Below, piece by piece: positions 44,000-50,720 of a stretch of DNA of 50,720 nucleotides; within the stretch, counting starts at the first letter, position 1; every line of letters begins with the position of its first letter. The stretch lies in assembly GCA_029863385.1 (NCBI GenBank), contig JAOTVU010000015.1, positions 1 to 50,720 on the forward strand, in the 5' to 3' direction. The position numbers and the translations under genes were made by a program. The notes under the pieces are model-generated. The model ran no database searches, had not been told where the DNA came from, and saw only the letters and a program-made list of their open reading frames with translations. The DNA is from Acidimicrobiia bacterium. GTDB taxonomy: Bacteria > Actinomycetota > Acidimicrobiia > Acidimicrobiales > SZUA-35.

Positions 44000-44187
44000 T
44001 CCTTCCCCAGCACTCGCGGGGCACGATTCAGCGGGGAAATTGCCCGTCCGGACCATTTGGGGGTGATTGCCCGGTCGCCTTGACGGCCGGCCCACGAAAT
44101 GCCGGACCCCGTCCCTCACCGCGGACGGGTTCCCGCCCGCCCGAGGGCTCGAGTCGGCCCGGGTGAAACAACCCAGAGGGAACCAAC

Positions 44188-44274
44188 GTGTCCGACGACT
44201 ACGGACTCGATCGTCTCCAATCACGCCCACCATCATTATTTCGATTTGAACGAGTTGTTATGCTGGCGTCATGA
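44188..44274 (+). CDS. 28-codon leader ORF coupled to the next gene
   Basis: GTG 44,188 follows AGAGGG by 7 bases; the frame encodes VSDDYGLDRLQSRPPSLFRF and a short tail. Its stop overlaps the next ATG as ATGA. The next ATG has no ribosome-binding site of its own, so coupling is plausible. The remaining 190 bp back to the dehydrogenase stop hold nothing I can identify. Confidence 0.35.
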   Translation: MSDDYGLDRLQSRPPSLFRFERVVMLAS

Positions 44275-45005
44275 TCCGCAGGCACAACGTACTTTCGGCG
44301 TCGACATCGGAAGGGTCGGCGACGCAAGCAGACGTTCCGTCCGAGCGTGCCACGCCTCAACCCACCGTTTTGAGCACGGTGTGGGAGGGACCAACCGCCG
44401 ACGACCGGGCCGACGTCGCCGACGCCGATCCACAGGTGAGCGACCTCGACGGAGACGGCGAACGGTCGCGACTCCACCGATGGCTGTTGGAAGCGGTGAC
44501 CCACCCCCGGGCGCTGGTCATCACCGCCGTTGTCGCTGTGGTTTGCGGCGGCGTGGTGGTCCTCGGTGAGTTCGGCGAACCTCCGTCCGCTCCACCTTCG
44601 GTTGTGACTCAGAACCCGGCCGACTCGACGCAAGGCAGCCTCAGCAGCCGGGCCGTCGCAACCGACGAGCCCGCCGATCTCGAATCCGTTGTCCGCGAGG
44701 CGGTCTCGGCCGACGAACGGCTTCGTGTCACCGCCCAGTCGATCGGCACCGAAGCGGGGAGCTGGATGCTGGAAGCCCAACCCGTCGATGACACCGGACA
44801 GGTTTTCACCGTACGGTTCACCGTCAACGGCGTCGTCGTCGAGGAAGTCGATCGACCCCCCTATCGACTTCTCCTGAATACCGAAACCCTGGCGCTGCTC
44901 CCCGGTGGGGTCGGCGACGGGCGGCCGCTCATCGTGACCGCATCGGCCGCCTGGCCGGTCGCCAGTGAGATGGCCAGTCCGGCGACCCTGGTCCTCCCCA
45001 ACTGA
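44271..45005 (+). CDS. single-pass membrane protein of unknown function
   Basis: A 244-residue protein. An acidic, disordered N-terminal 75 residues, one helix (ALVITAVVAVVCGGVVVLGE) and an extracytoplasmic 145 residues with a beta-rich part (GSWMLEAQPVDDTGQVFTVR, TVNGVVVEEVDRPPYRLLLN). The last part resembles an Ig-like fold only loosely. It sits just upstream of the PrsW gene on the same strand (22 bp). Confidence 0.65.
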   Translation: MIRRHNVLSASTSEGSATQADVPSERATPQPTVLSTVWEGPTADDRADVADADPQVSDLDGDGERSRLHRWLLEAVTHPRALVITAVVAVVCGGVVVLGEFGEPPSAPPSVVTQNPADSTQGSLSSRAVATDEPADLESVVREAVSADERLRVTAQSIGTEAGSWMLEAQPVDDTGQVFTVRFTVNGVVVEEVDRPPYRLLLNTETLALLPGGVGDGRPLIVTASAAWPVASEMASPATLVLPN

Positions 45006-45027
45006 TCGCCGGCCGACGGCGGACTCG

Positions 45028-46263
45028 GTGATCGAGCCGCCGCTGCCGCACGTAGGGAATCGCAGGCCCTCCGGCGAGACTGTCGGGGTGGGCACACCCC
45101 TGGCGCCAGCGCATACGTCGACCTCGCCGGCCGGGTGGTACCCGGATCCCTGGCAGCAGAGTGTTTGGCGCTGGTGGGACGGCACTCGCTGGACCGCCCA
45201 CCTGGGGCACGCCACAGACCACCGTCCGAAGCTCGGCGGTTGGCTGAGCTGGCCCGTTGCGGTCTTCGGAATCGCCACCGTCCTCTCACTGGTCGGCCTC
45301 CTCGTGGTCCAGACCGAGGCCGCCCTGCTCGGCATGGCGCTCGGGTTGGTGCCGCTGGCGGTCGTCCTGCCGGCTTTGGCCTGGCTCGATCGGGTCGAAC
45401 CGGAACCGTTTCGATCCCGCCTTCACGCCGTTCTGTGGGGTGCGACCGTCGCCGGGTTCGTGTCAGGTGTCGTCAATTCGGTGGTGGCCTTCGGCTTCGG
45501 TGAGGCATGGGCGGCGGTGGCGTCGGCGCCGCTGATCGAGGAGTTCACCAAGGGCCTCGGTGTCTACTGGGCCCTCCGCCGGCGGGAAATCGACGGCGTC
45601 AGCGACGGCATCGTCTATGCCGGCTGGGTGGCCCTCGGTTTCGCCGTCGTGGAGGACTTCCTCTATTTCACCACCGCCGTGGAGACCGGCATGTGGCGTG
45701 AGGTGTTCATCATCCGAGCCCTGCTGACCCCGTTCGCCCATCCCCTGTTCACGGCGTGGATCGGCATGGCCATCGGTTTGGCGGTCGTCCACCAGCAGTC
45801 GGTGCCGGTCAACGCCATGTGGGGCTACGGTCTCGCCGTTGCCAGCCACGCGGCGTGGAACGGCACGCTGACCTATGCCGGTGACACCGGCGACGAGTTG
45901 GTGCTCCTGGTGGCCGCCGCCGGCTTCTTTGCCCTGTTCGTGGCGGCCGCCGTGACCGTGGCCCGGATCCGCCGGAACGATCAGCGACGATTCGCCGAAC
46001 TGGTGCCCTTCCTGGCTCAGCGATACGGCATGTCGAGCCATGAGGTGGCGGTGTTCAAAAACTGGAAATCGGTCCTGACGGCCAGACGGAGCCTGCCCCG
46101 CAGCCGTCGCCGCGGTTTCGACGAGATCCACTCCGCACTGGCCCGCCTGGCGCTCTTTCACCGTCGAAGCGGACCATCCGACCCGGCGACCGAGCAGATC
46201 CTCGCCGAACAGCTCCGAAAAGCGCGGGACACCAAGCAACGTTTGGCCCCCAACACAGGCTGA
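45028..46263 (+). CDS. DUF2510 plus PrsW-family intramembrane protease
   Basis: About 411 residues from GTG 45,028. Residues 30-60 carry the DUF2510 signature AGWYPDPWQQSVWRWWDGTR. A multi-pass PrsW domain follows: APLIEEFTKGLGVYWALRRR (paired Glu), GWVALGFAVVEDFLYFTT (Glu), LTPFAHPLFTAWIGMAIGLA (His) and ASHAAWNGTLTYA (His). These are the candidate catalytic residues of this Abi/CAAX-like protease family. A cytoplasmic C-terminal tail of about 95 basic residues ends the protein. Likely cleaves a membrane anchor such as an anti-sigma factor, but no partner is visible. Confidence 0.85.
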   Translation: MIEPPLPHVGNRRPSGETVGVGTPLAPAHTSTSPAGWYPDPWQQSVWRWWDGTRWTAHLGHATDHRPKLGGWLSWPVAVFGIATVLSLVGLLVVQTEAALLGMALGLVPLAVVLPALAWLDRVEPEPFRSRLHAVLWGATVAGFVSGVVNSVVAFGFGEAWAAVASAPLIEEFTKGLGVYWALRRREIDGVSDGIVYAGWVALGFAVVEDFLYFTTAVETGMWREVFIIRALLTPFAHPLFTAWIGMAIGLAVVHQQSVPVNAMWGYGLAVASHAAWNGTLTYAGDTGDELVLLVAAAGFFALFVAAAVTVARIRRNDQRRFAELVPFLAQRYGMSSHEVAVFKNWKSVLTARRSLPRSRRRGFDEIHSALARLALFHRRSGPSDPATEQILAEQLRKARDTKQRLAPNTG

Positions 46264-46311
46264 GGGGACCCACTGGCGGTTCCTCACCGTCGATTCGCCC
46301 TTCGTTCGAGC

Positions 46312-46330
46312 CCACTCCGCAAACGAGTGG
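46312..46330. terminator. 6-bp hairpin after the PrsW gene
   Basis: CCACTC-CGCAAAC-GAGTGG, 50 bp past the PrsW stop and 47 bp before the AAA gene. No T-run; weak candidate terminator or operator. Confidence 0.3.
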
Positions 46331-46376
46331 CGACAAAGTAGTCAGGAACACCCGGGCTGCGGCCGATAGGTCCACC

Positions 46377-47771
46377 ATGGGCCTAGGACCAGAAGCACTG
46401 ACGAAACTGCAGCCGCCGGCCAAACTCCGCGACCTTGGAATCTCGCCCGGGTTGGCCGAAGACCTGTTCTGCCGGCGCGTGCTCGCCGAGCGGACGACCA
46501 CGGTCGGCAAGGCGTCGCACGCGCTCGGCATCTCCCATGCCGTGGCCAACGAGATCGCCACATCGCTCCGGGAAAAGGCACTGCTCGAATACCAGGGTCT
46601 CGACGGTCGCGACTATCGCATCACCCTGACCGAGCTCGGGTTCCGCACCACGGCCGAGCGCATGAAGACCGCTCAGCATGTGGCCAGCATGCCGATCCCG
46701 ATCGAGGACTACCAGGCCATCGTCAAGCTCCAGCAGAGCGACGTCCACCTCGATCGTGTTCTGGTCAAGAAGGCGTTCGCGGACATGGTGGTCGAGGACA
46801 ACATCCTCGATCAGTTGGGCCCGGCGTTCGTCAGCGGCGGGGCCATCTTCATCTACGGCCCTCCCGGTACCGGCAAGACCAGCCTGGCCGAGCGGATGTG
46901 CCGCTTCTACAACGACCTCGTGCTGATCCCGAAGTTCACGGCCGTCGACGGTCAGCTCATCTCCGTCTTCGACCCGGCCATTCACCGGGCGGTGCCCGAA
47001 CAGCCCGCCGGCCTCGATCCCCGGTATGTGCTGTGTGAGCGGCCGCTGATCATGGTCGGTGGCGAGCTGAACCTGGAGATGATGGATCTCCGCTACGACC
47101 CGATCTCGGGGCTCAGCTCCGCTCCGATTCAGATGTTGGCCAACAACGGCATCCTCGTCGTCGACGACTTCGGCCGCCAGACCACCTCGCCCGAGGAGAT
47201 CCTCAATCGGTGGATCATCCCGCTGTCACGGGGCGTTGACTTCCTCAAACCGAACTCCGGAACCAAGTTCACGGTGCCCTTCGAGCTGAAGCTGGTGGTC
47301 TCGACCAACCTCGAACCCAACGCACTCGGCGACGACGCCTTCCTGCGCCGTCTTCGACACAAGGTCTTTGTCGGCCCGTGCACCGACACCGCCTTCAACT
47401 GGATCCTGGTTCGGGCCGCCGATCGCCACGAAATCAAGGTCAACGCCGACTCGGCCAAGTATCTCAACATCGTGACGAGGGAGCATCTGGGTGAGCTTCG
47501 ACCCTATGTCGCCATCGACTTCTGCGAGCTGGCGGTCAGTATCTGCAGCTACGACGGTCTCCCGATGGTCCTCGACCGCCCGTTGATCGACCGGGTCGCC
47601 GACCTCTGCTTCGTGAAGGACCCGGACGACCCGTCCATCTGGCATCGCGACCCCGACGACGGAGAACACGAACGGCCGGCCGACAACGAAGCCAACGGGG
47701 TCGGTTCCCTCAACGACGAGATGGCGCCGTTCACAGCCATGGGTGACCACCTCACCTCGTCGTCACCCTGA
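46377..47771 (+). CDS. winged-helix plus AAA ATPase
   Basis: A 464-residue cytoplasmic protein. The first 100 residues hold a winged-helix-like segment (GKASHALGISHAVANEIATS, YRITLTELGFRTTAERMKTA). The ATPase follows with Walker A IFIYGPPGTGKTSLAERMCR (about residue 160), Walker B NNGILVVDDFGRQ (about 250) and sensor 1 KLVVSTNLEPNALGDDAFLR with an arginine-rich sensor region. The C-terminal acidic tail is disordered. Related proteins occur near pilus or secretion genes in actinobacteria and Chloroflexi, but none are seen here. It converges with the PIN-PhoH gene. Confidence 0.8.
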   Translation: MGLGPEALTKLQPPAKLRDLGISPGLAEDLFCRRVLAERTTTVGKASHALGISHAVANEIATSLREKALLEYQGLDGRDYRITLTELGFRTTAERMKTAQHVASMPIPIEDYQAIVKLQQSDVHLDRVLVKKAFADMVVEDNILDQLGPAFVSGGAIFIYGPPGTGKTSLAERMCRFYNDLVLIPKFTAVDGQLISVFDPAIHRAVPEQPAGLDPRYVLCERPLIMVGGELNLEMMDLRYDPISGLSSAPIQMLANNGILVVDDFGRQTTSPEEILNRWIIPLSRGVDFLKPNSGTKFTVPFELKLVVSTNLEPNALGDDAFLRRLRHKVFVGPCTDTAFNWILVRAADRHEIKVNADSAKYLNIVTREHLGELRPYVAIDFCELAVSICSYDGLPMVLDRPLIDRVADLCFVKDPDDPSIWHRDPDDGEHERPADNEANGVGSLNDEMAPFTAMGDHLTSSSP

Positions 47772-47783
47772 CCTTGGCGGCCG

Positions 47784-49073
47784 CTACTCGAAGTCGAGTG
47801 TCTCGCTGACCAGCGCCGCTATGGCGCTCCGTTCGCTCCGACTGAGGGTCACGTGAGCGAAGAGCCGGTGGCCGCGTAGGCTGGCCACCACCGAGGCGAT
47901 GCCGTCGTGACGGCCGACGCGGAGATTGTCGCGCTGAGCGACGTCGTGGGTCAGGACGACCCGGCTGCCGGCACCGAGCCGGCTCAGCGCCGTCAACAGC
48001 ACGCTGCGCTCGAGATTCTGAGCCTCGTCGATGATCACGAACACGTCGGTCAGAGTTCGACCCCGAATGTAGGTCAGTGGAAGGACCTCGACCAGCTCCT
48101 GCCGGTCGACCTCCTCCCGCACGTGTTCATTGGCGATGGCGCCGAGCGCGTCGCCCACGGCGTCGGTCCACGGCCGCATCTTCTCGTCCTCGGTGCCGGG
48201 GAGGAAGCCGAGATCCTGGCCTCCCACCGCGTACAGGGGCCGGAAGATCATCACCTTCCGATGCGACTTGCGTTCGAGGACCGATTCGAGGCCTGCCGCG
48301 AGCGCGAGAACCGACTTTCCGGTTCCGGCCGGGCCGCCGATGCTGAGAATCCCGACGCCCTCGTCGGCCAGGAGGTTGAGGGCGAGCCGCTGTTCGGCGT
48401 TGCGTCCGCGGACGCCGAACAACGAGCGGTCGGCCGCGAGCCGCACCTTGCCGTCGCCGGCCGCCACTCCCAGAGCCGATTGATTCGGGCTCTCGAGAAT
48501 CACACCGGTGTTCGCCGGTAGGTCGGCGGCTTCGGCGATGTCGCTGACACCCAGCTCGTACAGTTCGTCGATCTGGTCGGCCCGTACCGCCAGCTCGACG
48601 ACACCTCGCCATTCGAGATCGGCACCGGTGTGGTGGCGGAACTCGACCGCAGGCATGCCGAGCACGCCGGCCCGGAGCCGCATCGGCAGATCCTGGGTGA
48701 CGAGGACGACGTCCTCGCCGTCGGCCTGCAGGTTGAGCGCCACCATCAGGATCCGATGGTCGTTGCTCCCGTCGTCGCGCATCGCTTCGGGCACGAGCCC
48801 GTCGGATCGATGGTTGAGTTCGACTCGAACCGTACCACCCTCGTCGTTGATGATCGACGGGAGGGACAGCCCACCGTTGTCCTCCCGAACGGCTTCCAGC
48901 CGCCGGAGCACGGAGCGGGCGGCCCAACCGAGTTCGGGGTGGTGCCGTTTGGCTTCCAGTTCGGTCAACACGATGATCGGAAGGACCACATCGTTGTTGC
49001 CGAACGAGTCGAGAGAGATCGGTGCACTCAGCAGGACCGACGTGTCCAGGACGTAGGTCGTGCGCTCGTCAAT
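47784..49073 (-). CDS. PIN-PhoH (PhoH2-type) toxin-like RNA helicase/nuclease with non-canonical start
   Basis: About 429 residues. The N-terminal PIN domain begins YVLDTSVLLSAPISLDSFGN (first catalytic Asp) and continues VVLPIIVLTELEAKRHHPEL. The PhoH ATPase has SIGGPAGTGKSVLALAAGLE, GQDLGFLPGTEDEKM and VFVIIDEAQNLERS. Fits PhoH2, which couples RNA unwinding to cleavage. In-frame TAG is followed by no ATG, GTG or TTG before the PIN start; the first is GTG 48,989, which would remove the catalytic Asp. ATT 49,073 or ATC 49,088 are the only reasonable starts, unless there is a frameshift. Confidence 0.85.
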   Translation of the reverse strand: MDERTTYVLDTSVLLSAPISLDSFGNNDVVLPIIVLTELEAKRHHPELGWAARSVLRRLEAVREDNGGLSLPSIINDEGGTVRVELNHRSDGLVPEAMRDDGSNDHRILMVALNLQADGEDVVLVTQDLPMRLRAGVLGMPAVEFRHHTGADLEWRGVVELAVRADQIDELYELGVSDIAEAADLPANTGVILESPNQSALGVAAGDGKVRLAADRSLFGVRGRNAEQRLALNLLADEGVGILSIGGPAGTGKSVLALAAGLESVLERKSHRKVMIFRPLYAVGGQDLGFLPGTEDEKMRPWTDAVGDALGAIANEHVREEVDRQELVEVLPLTYIRGRTLTDVFVIIDEAQNLERSVLLTALSRLGAGSRVVLTHDVAQRDNLRVGRHDGIASVVASLRGHRLFAHVTLSRSERSAIAALVSETLDFE

Positions 49074-49232
49074 ACGTCGTTCTTCGATACACGAACCCTA
49101 TTTCGGATCAGGGGGCAACGCCAGTCATTCCCCTCAAATTTCGGTGCCGACGGTGTGTGCCCCCAGACAGTGCCGGAACGGGCTCGTGCCGGCACCGACG
49201 GCCGTTGCCTGCGGGCCGATCGGAGACGCCGC

Positions 49233-49928
49233 TCAGGTGTAGAGCAACGATGCGGAGGGCGTCTGTTCGACCGGCTCACCCTCGACCGAATAAGCGAAGT
49301 TCAGCACGGTGCGGCGACAGCCGTTGTGGATCGGCTGGACCCGGTGCTTGAGCCGATCCGAACGCAACACGTAGGCGTCGCCCACCGCGTGCGACCTGGT
49401 CTGCGCGTCGTGTGCGTTCTCGACCGGACAGAACTCGAGGCGACCGCAGCCGTCGGGGCAGTCCGGTGACTCGATGAACATCACCAGCGCAACGGGGTAG
49501 TCGTCGGTGTGGAAGCCGTGGGTGTCCCCGGCCTCGTGCAACATGTTGAGTACGTGGCGTTCTACCGGATCGCCCGCAGCCTCCAGACTGCGACCCACCA
49601 CGCTCGAGATACCGGCGATCAGCTGCGGATCGTGGTACAGATCGACGATCGCCGGCGACCGCTCGGCGATGGCCAGGCCACTCACCGTGGTCATGTGGCG
49701 GGGAGTGTTGTCCATGCACTCCATCACGAAGTCCTTGCGGTTGGACAGAGGCAGGACGGCGGCGATCTCCTCTCGGAGGACGGCCACGGTTTCCTCGGGG
49801 AGCAGACCTGGAAGGGGCACGTAGCCGCATCGGTCGAAATGGGTGACAACGTCGCTCAGCCCGTGACGTCCGAAAGCGCCGTGGTCGAGGTCGATTCCTT
49901 CGGTCTTCGGGTTTTCACGCGTCTGCAT
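49233..49928 (-). CDS. Fe(II)/2-oxoglutarate oxygenase, HalD/ArpA-like
   Basis: A 231-residue non-haem iron oxygenase. The iron facial triad is visible: GDTHGFHTDDYPVALVMFIE (His-x-Asp), SDRLKHRVQPI (distal His), and CRRTVLNFAYSVEG with the 2-oxoglutarate-binding Arg. NTPRHMTTVSGLAIAERSPA and HVLNMLHEAGDTHGFH match my memory of the ArpA/HalD family, which includes amino-acid halogenases and hydroxylases. The intact Asp of HxD argues for hydroxylation rather than halogenation. Gene stands alone; substrate may be a free amino acid. Confidence 0.72.
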   Translation of the reverse strand: MQTRENPKTEGIDLDHGAFGRHGLSDVVTHFDRCGYVPLPGLLPEETVAVLREEIAAVLPLSNRKDFVMECMDNTPRHMTTVSGLAIAERSPAIVDLYHDPQLIAGISSVVGRSLEAAGDPVERHVLNMLHEAGDTHGFHTDDYPVALVMFIESPDCPDGCGRLEFCPVENAHDAQTRSHAVGDAYVLRSDRLKHRVQPIHNGCRRTVLNFAYSVEGEPVEQTPSASLLYT

Positions 49929-50053
49929 CAGCAGTCAGATTAGCGAGTTCACAGGCGCGACCATTACCCGGGATCGTGTTGAACCACCGTGAGGGTTGTC
50001 TCAGCCCTGATCGTCTCGGACCGACGAACGGCTTCTGACCCGCTGCGGTCGAG

Positions 50054-50545
50054 TCAGCGGTAGGGCAGCGCCCTGAGGCGCAGCCTCATCGGACCGGGAA
50101 CGTCGATCATGGCCTCGTTGCCCGATACGAAACGCACGCGATGTTCCGGACCGAACAATCCGGTCACCACCTCGTCCGTGTAGGGGTCGTCGACATCGAT
50201 CTCCAACTCGATCCTCGGCAGCGCCCAGGCATTCGGTCCCCCGGCCTGTGCCAGCTCTCCTCGGGCCGAACGGACCTGTTTGACGGGGAACGGGATGTCG
50301 GCCCGATTGACGAGGGTCGCATCCACGTCGTCGGCGTTGGAGTAGATCTCCAGCCGCCACCGGGTCTGCTGGCGGGGACTGAGGAGCGGAACCCGACGGC
50401 GCCGTCCCGTGAGGTTCCACTGGATGGCCACGAGCGGCAGCACCAGGAACAACAGCCCGAGAAGTTGCACGAAGGTGTCACGCATGAGCCGACTCGTCAG
50501 TCCCGGGCGCAATGGACGGGCCGGGACTCCTCGGCGTCGATTCAC
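50054..50545 (-). CDS. membrane-anchored hypothetical protein
   Basis: 163 residues from GTG 50,545, which overlaps the upstream stop as GTGA; ATG 50,485 is an alternative. One helix (TFVQLLGLLFLVLPLVAIQW) then a beta-rich domain (RWRLEIYSNADDVDATLVNR, LPRIELEIDVDDPYTDEVVT). Family not recognised. The 125 bp between this gene and the oxygenase hold nothing clear. Confidence 0.65.
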   Translation of the reverse strand: MNRRRGVPARPLRPGLTSRLMRDTFVQLLGLLFLVLPLVAIQWNLTGRRRRVPLLSPRQQTRWRLEIYSNADDVDATLVNRADIPFPVKQVRSARGELAQAGGPNAWALPRIELEIDVDDPYTDEVVTGLFGPEHRVRFVSGNEAMIDVPGPMRLRLRALPYR

Positions 50546-50720
50546 AGCTCAATGGCCCACGAACCTTCCTGGTGGAACAGCAGTTCAGAATCCGGTCGGG
50601 CCATCAACCATTCCGCGAAGTAGTCGAGCGTGTCGGCCGCCTGCCCTCGGCCGTGGATGCTCCAGCCGATCTGTCCGTTGGTCAGCACGACGACGATCCG
50701 TTCTTTGCCCGCAGCCGCCG
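50542..50720 (-). CDS. hypothetical protein, C-terminal part (cut by window edge)
   Basis: The last 58 residues are visible: KERIVVVLTNGQIGWSIHGR, DTLDYFAEWLMARPDSELLF and a SWAIEL end. Coding by GC3 and by the GTGA overlap with the next gene. No family recognised. Confidence 0.6.
   Translation of the reverse strand, partial: AAAGKERIVVVLTNGQIGWSIHGRGQAADTLDYFAEWLMARPDSELLFHQEGSWAIEL

Overview
The window is GC-rich, densely coding DNA from an actinobacterium, most likely of the class Acidimicrobiia (an Ilumatobacter-like or marine/freshwater lineage). The evidence is two F420-type LLM oxidoreductases, a mycothione reductase, DinB, DUF2510 and DUF983 proteins, a small Cys-rich protein typical of actinobacteria, frequent GTG/TTG starts and ATGA/GTGA gene overlaps. 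No rRNA, tRNA or CRISPR array was found. This assignment is inference from protein families, not from a marker gene.

Layout. 0-10 kb: metabolic and redox genes (LLM oxidoreductases, aminotransferase, mycothione reductase, PAS plus degenerate GGDEF regulator, metallo-beta-lactamase-fold hydrolase, J-domain protein) and a DinB/TesB/SRPBCC operon. 10-15.6 kb: remnants (a truncated MFS transporter, a truncated methyltransferase) around a nitroreductase, a SulP anion transporter and a membrane protein with an apparent one-base frameshift. 15.6-21.4 kb: a glycogen debranching enzyme facing a tight operon of carbamate kinase, YgeW-type carbamoyltransferase and YgeY-type M20 hydrolase. 21.4-24.7 kb: a poorly coding, accessory-looking stretch with a VOC protein, a MazF/PemK toxin-antitoxin pair, broken genes and inverted repeats.

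24.7-35 kb is the most interesting part. A ferric-iron ABC transporter (fbpA-fbpB-fbpC) is co-transcribed with an FAD oxidoreductase and a GT-C-like membrane protein. It diverges from a flippase/glycosyltransferase fusion whose 3' end overlaps a lipoprotein that I recognise as a member of the FEA1/ISIP2A (low-iron-inducible periplasmic protein, phytotransferrin) family. The intergenic space between the two arms carries a long dyad with IdeR/DtxR-like half sites. I infer a surface iron-capture system in which the FEA1-like lipoprotein feeds the FbpABC importer, with cell-surface glycan genes in the same regulon.

35-50.7 kb: amidase, sulfurtransferase, a membrane-anchored TIR-like protein with a probably dead active site, small membrane proteins, an AEC transporter, an acyl-CoA dehydrogenase with a long proline-rich tail, a PrsW-family membrane protease, a winged-helix AAA ATPase, a PIN-PhoH protein with no normal start codon in frame, and a HalD/ArpA-like Fe(II)/2-oxoglutarate oxygenase. 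Genes at both window edges are cut.
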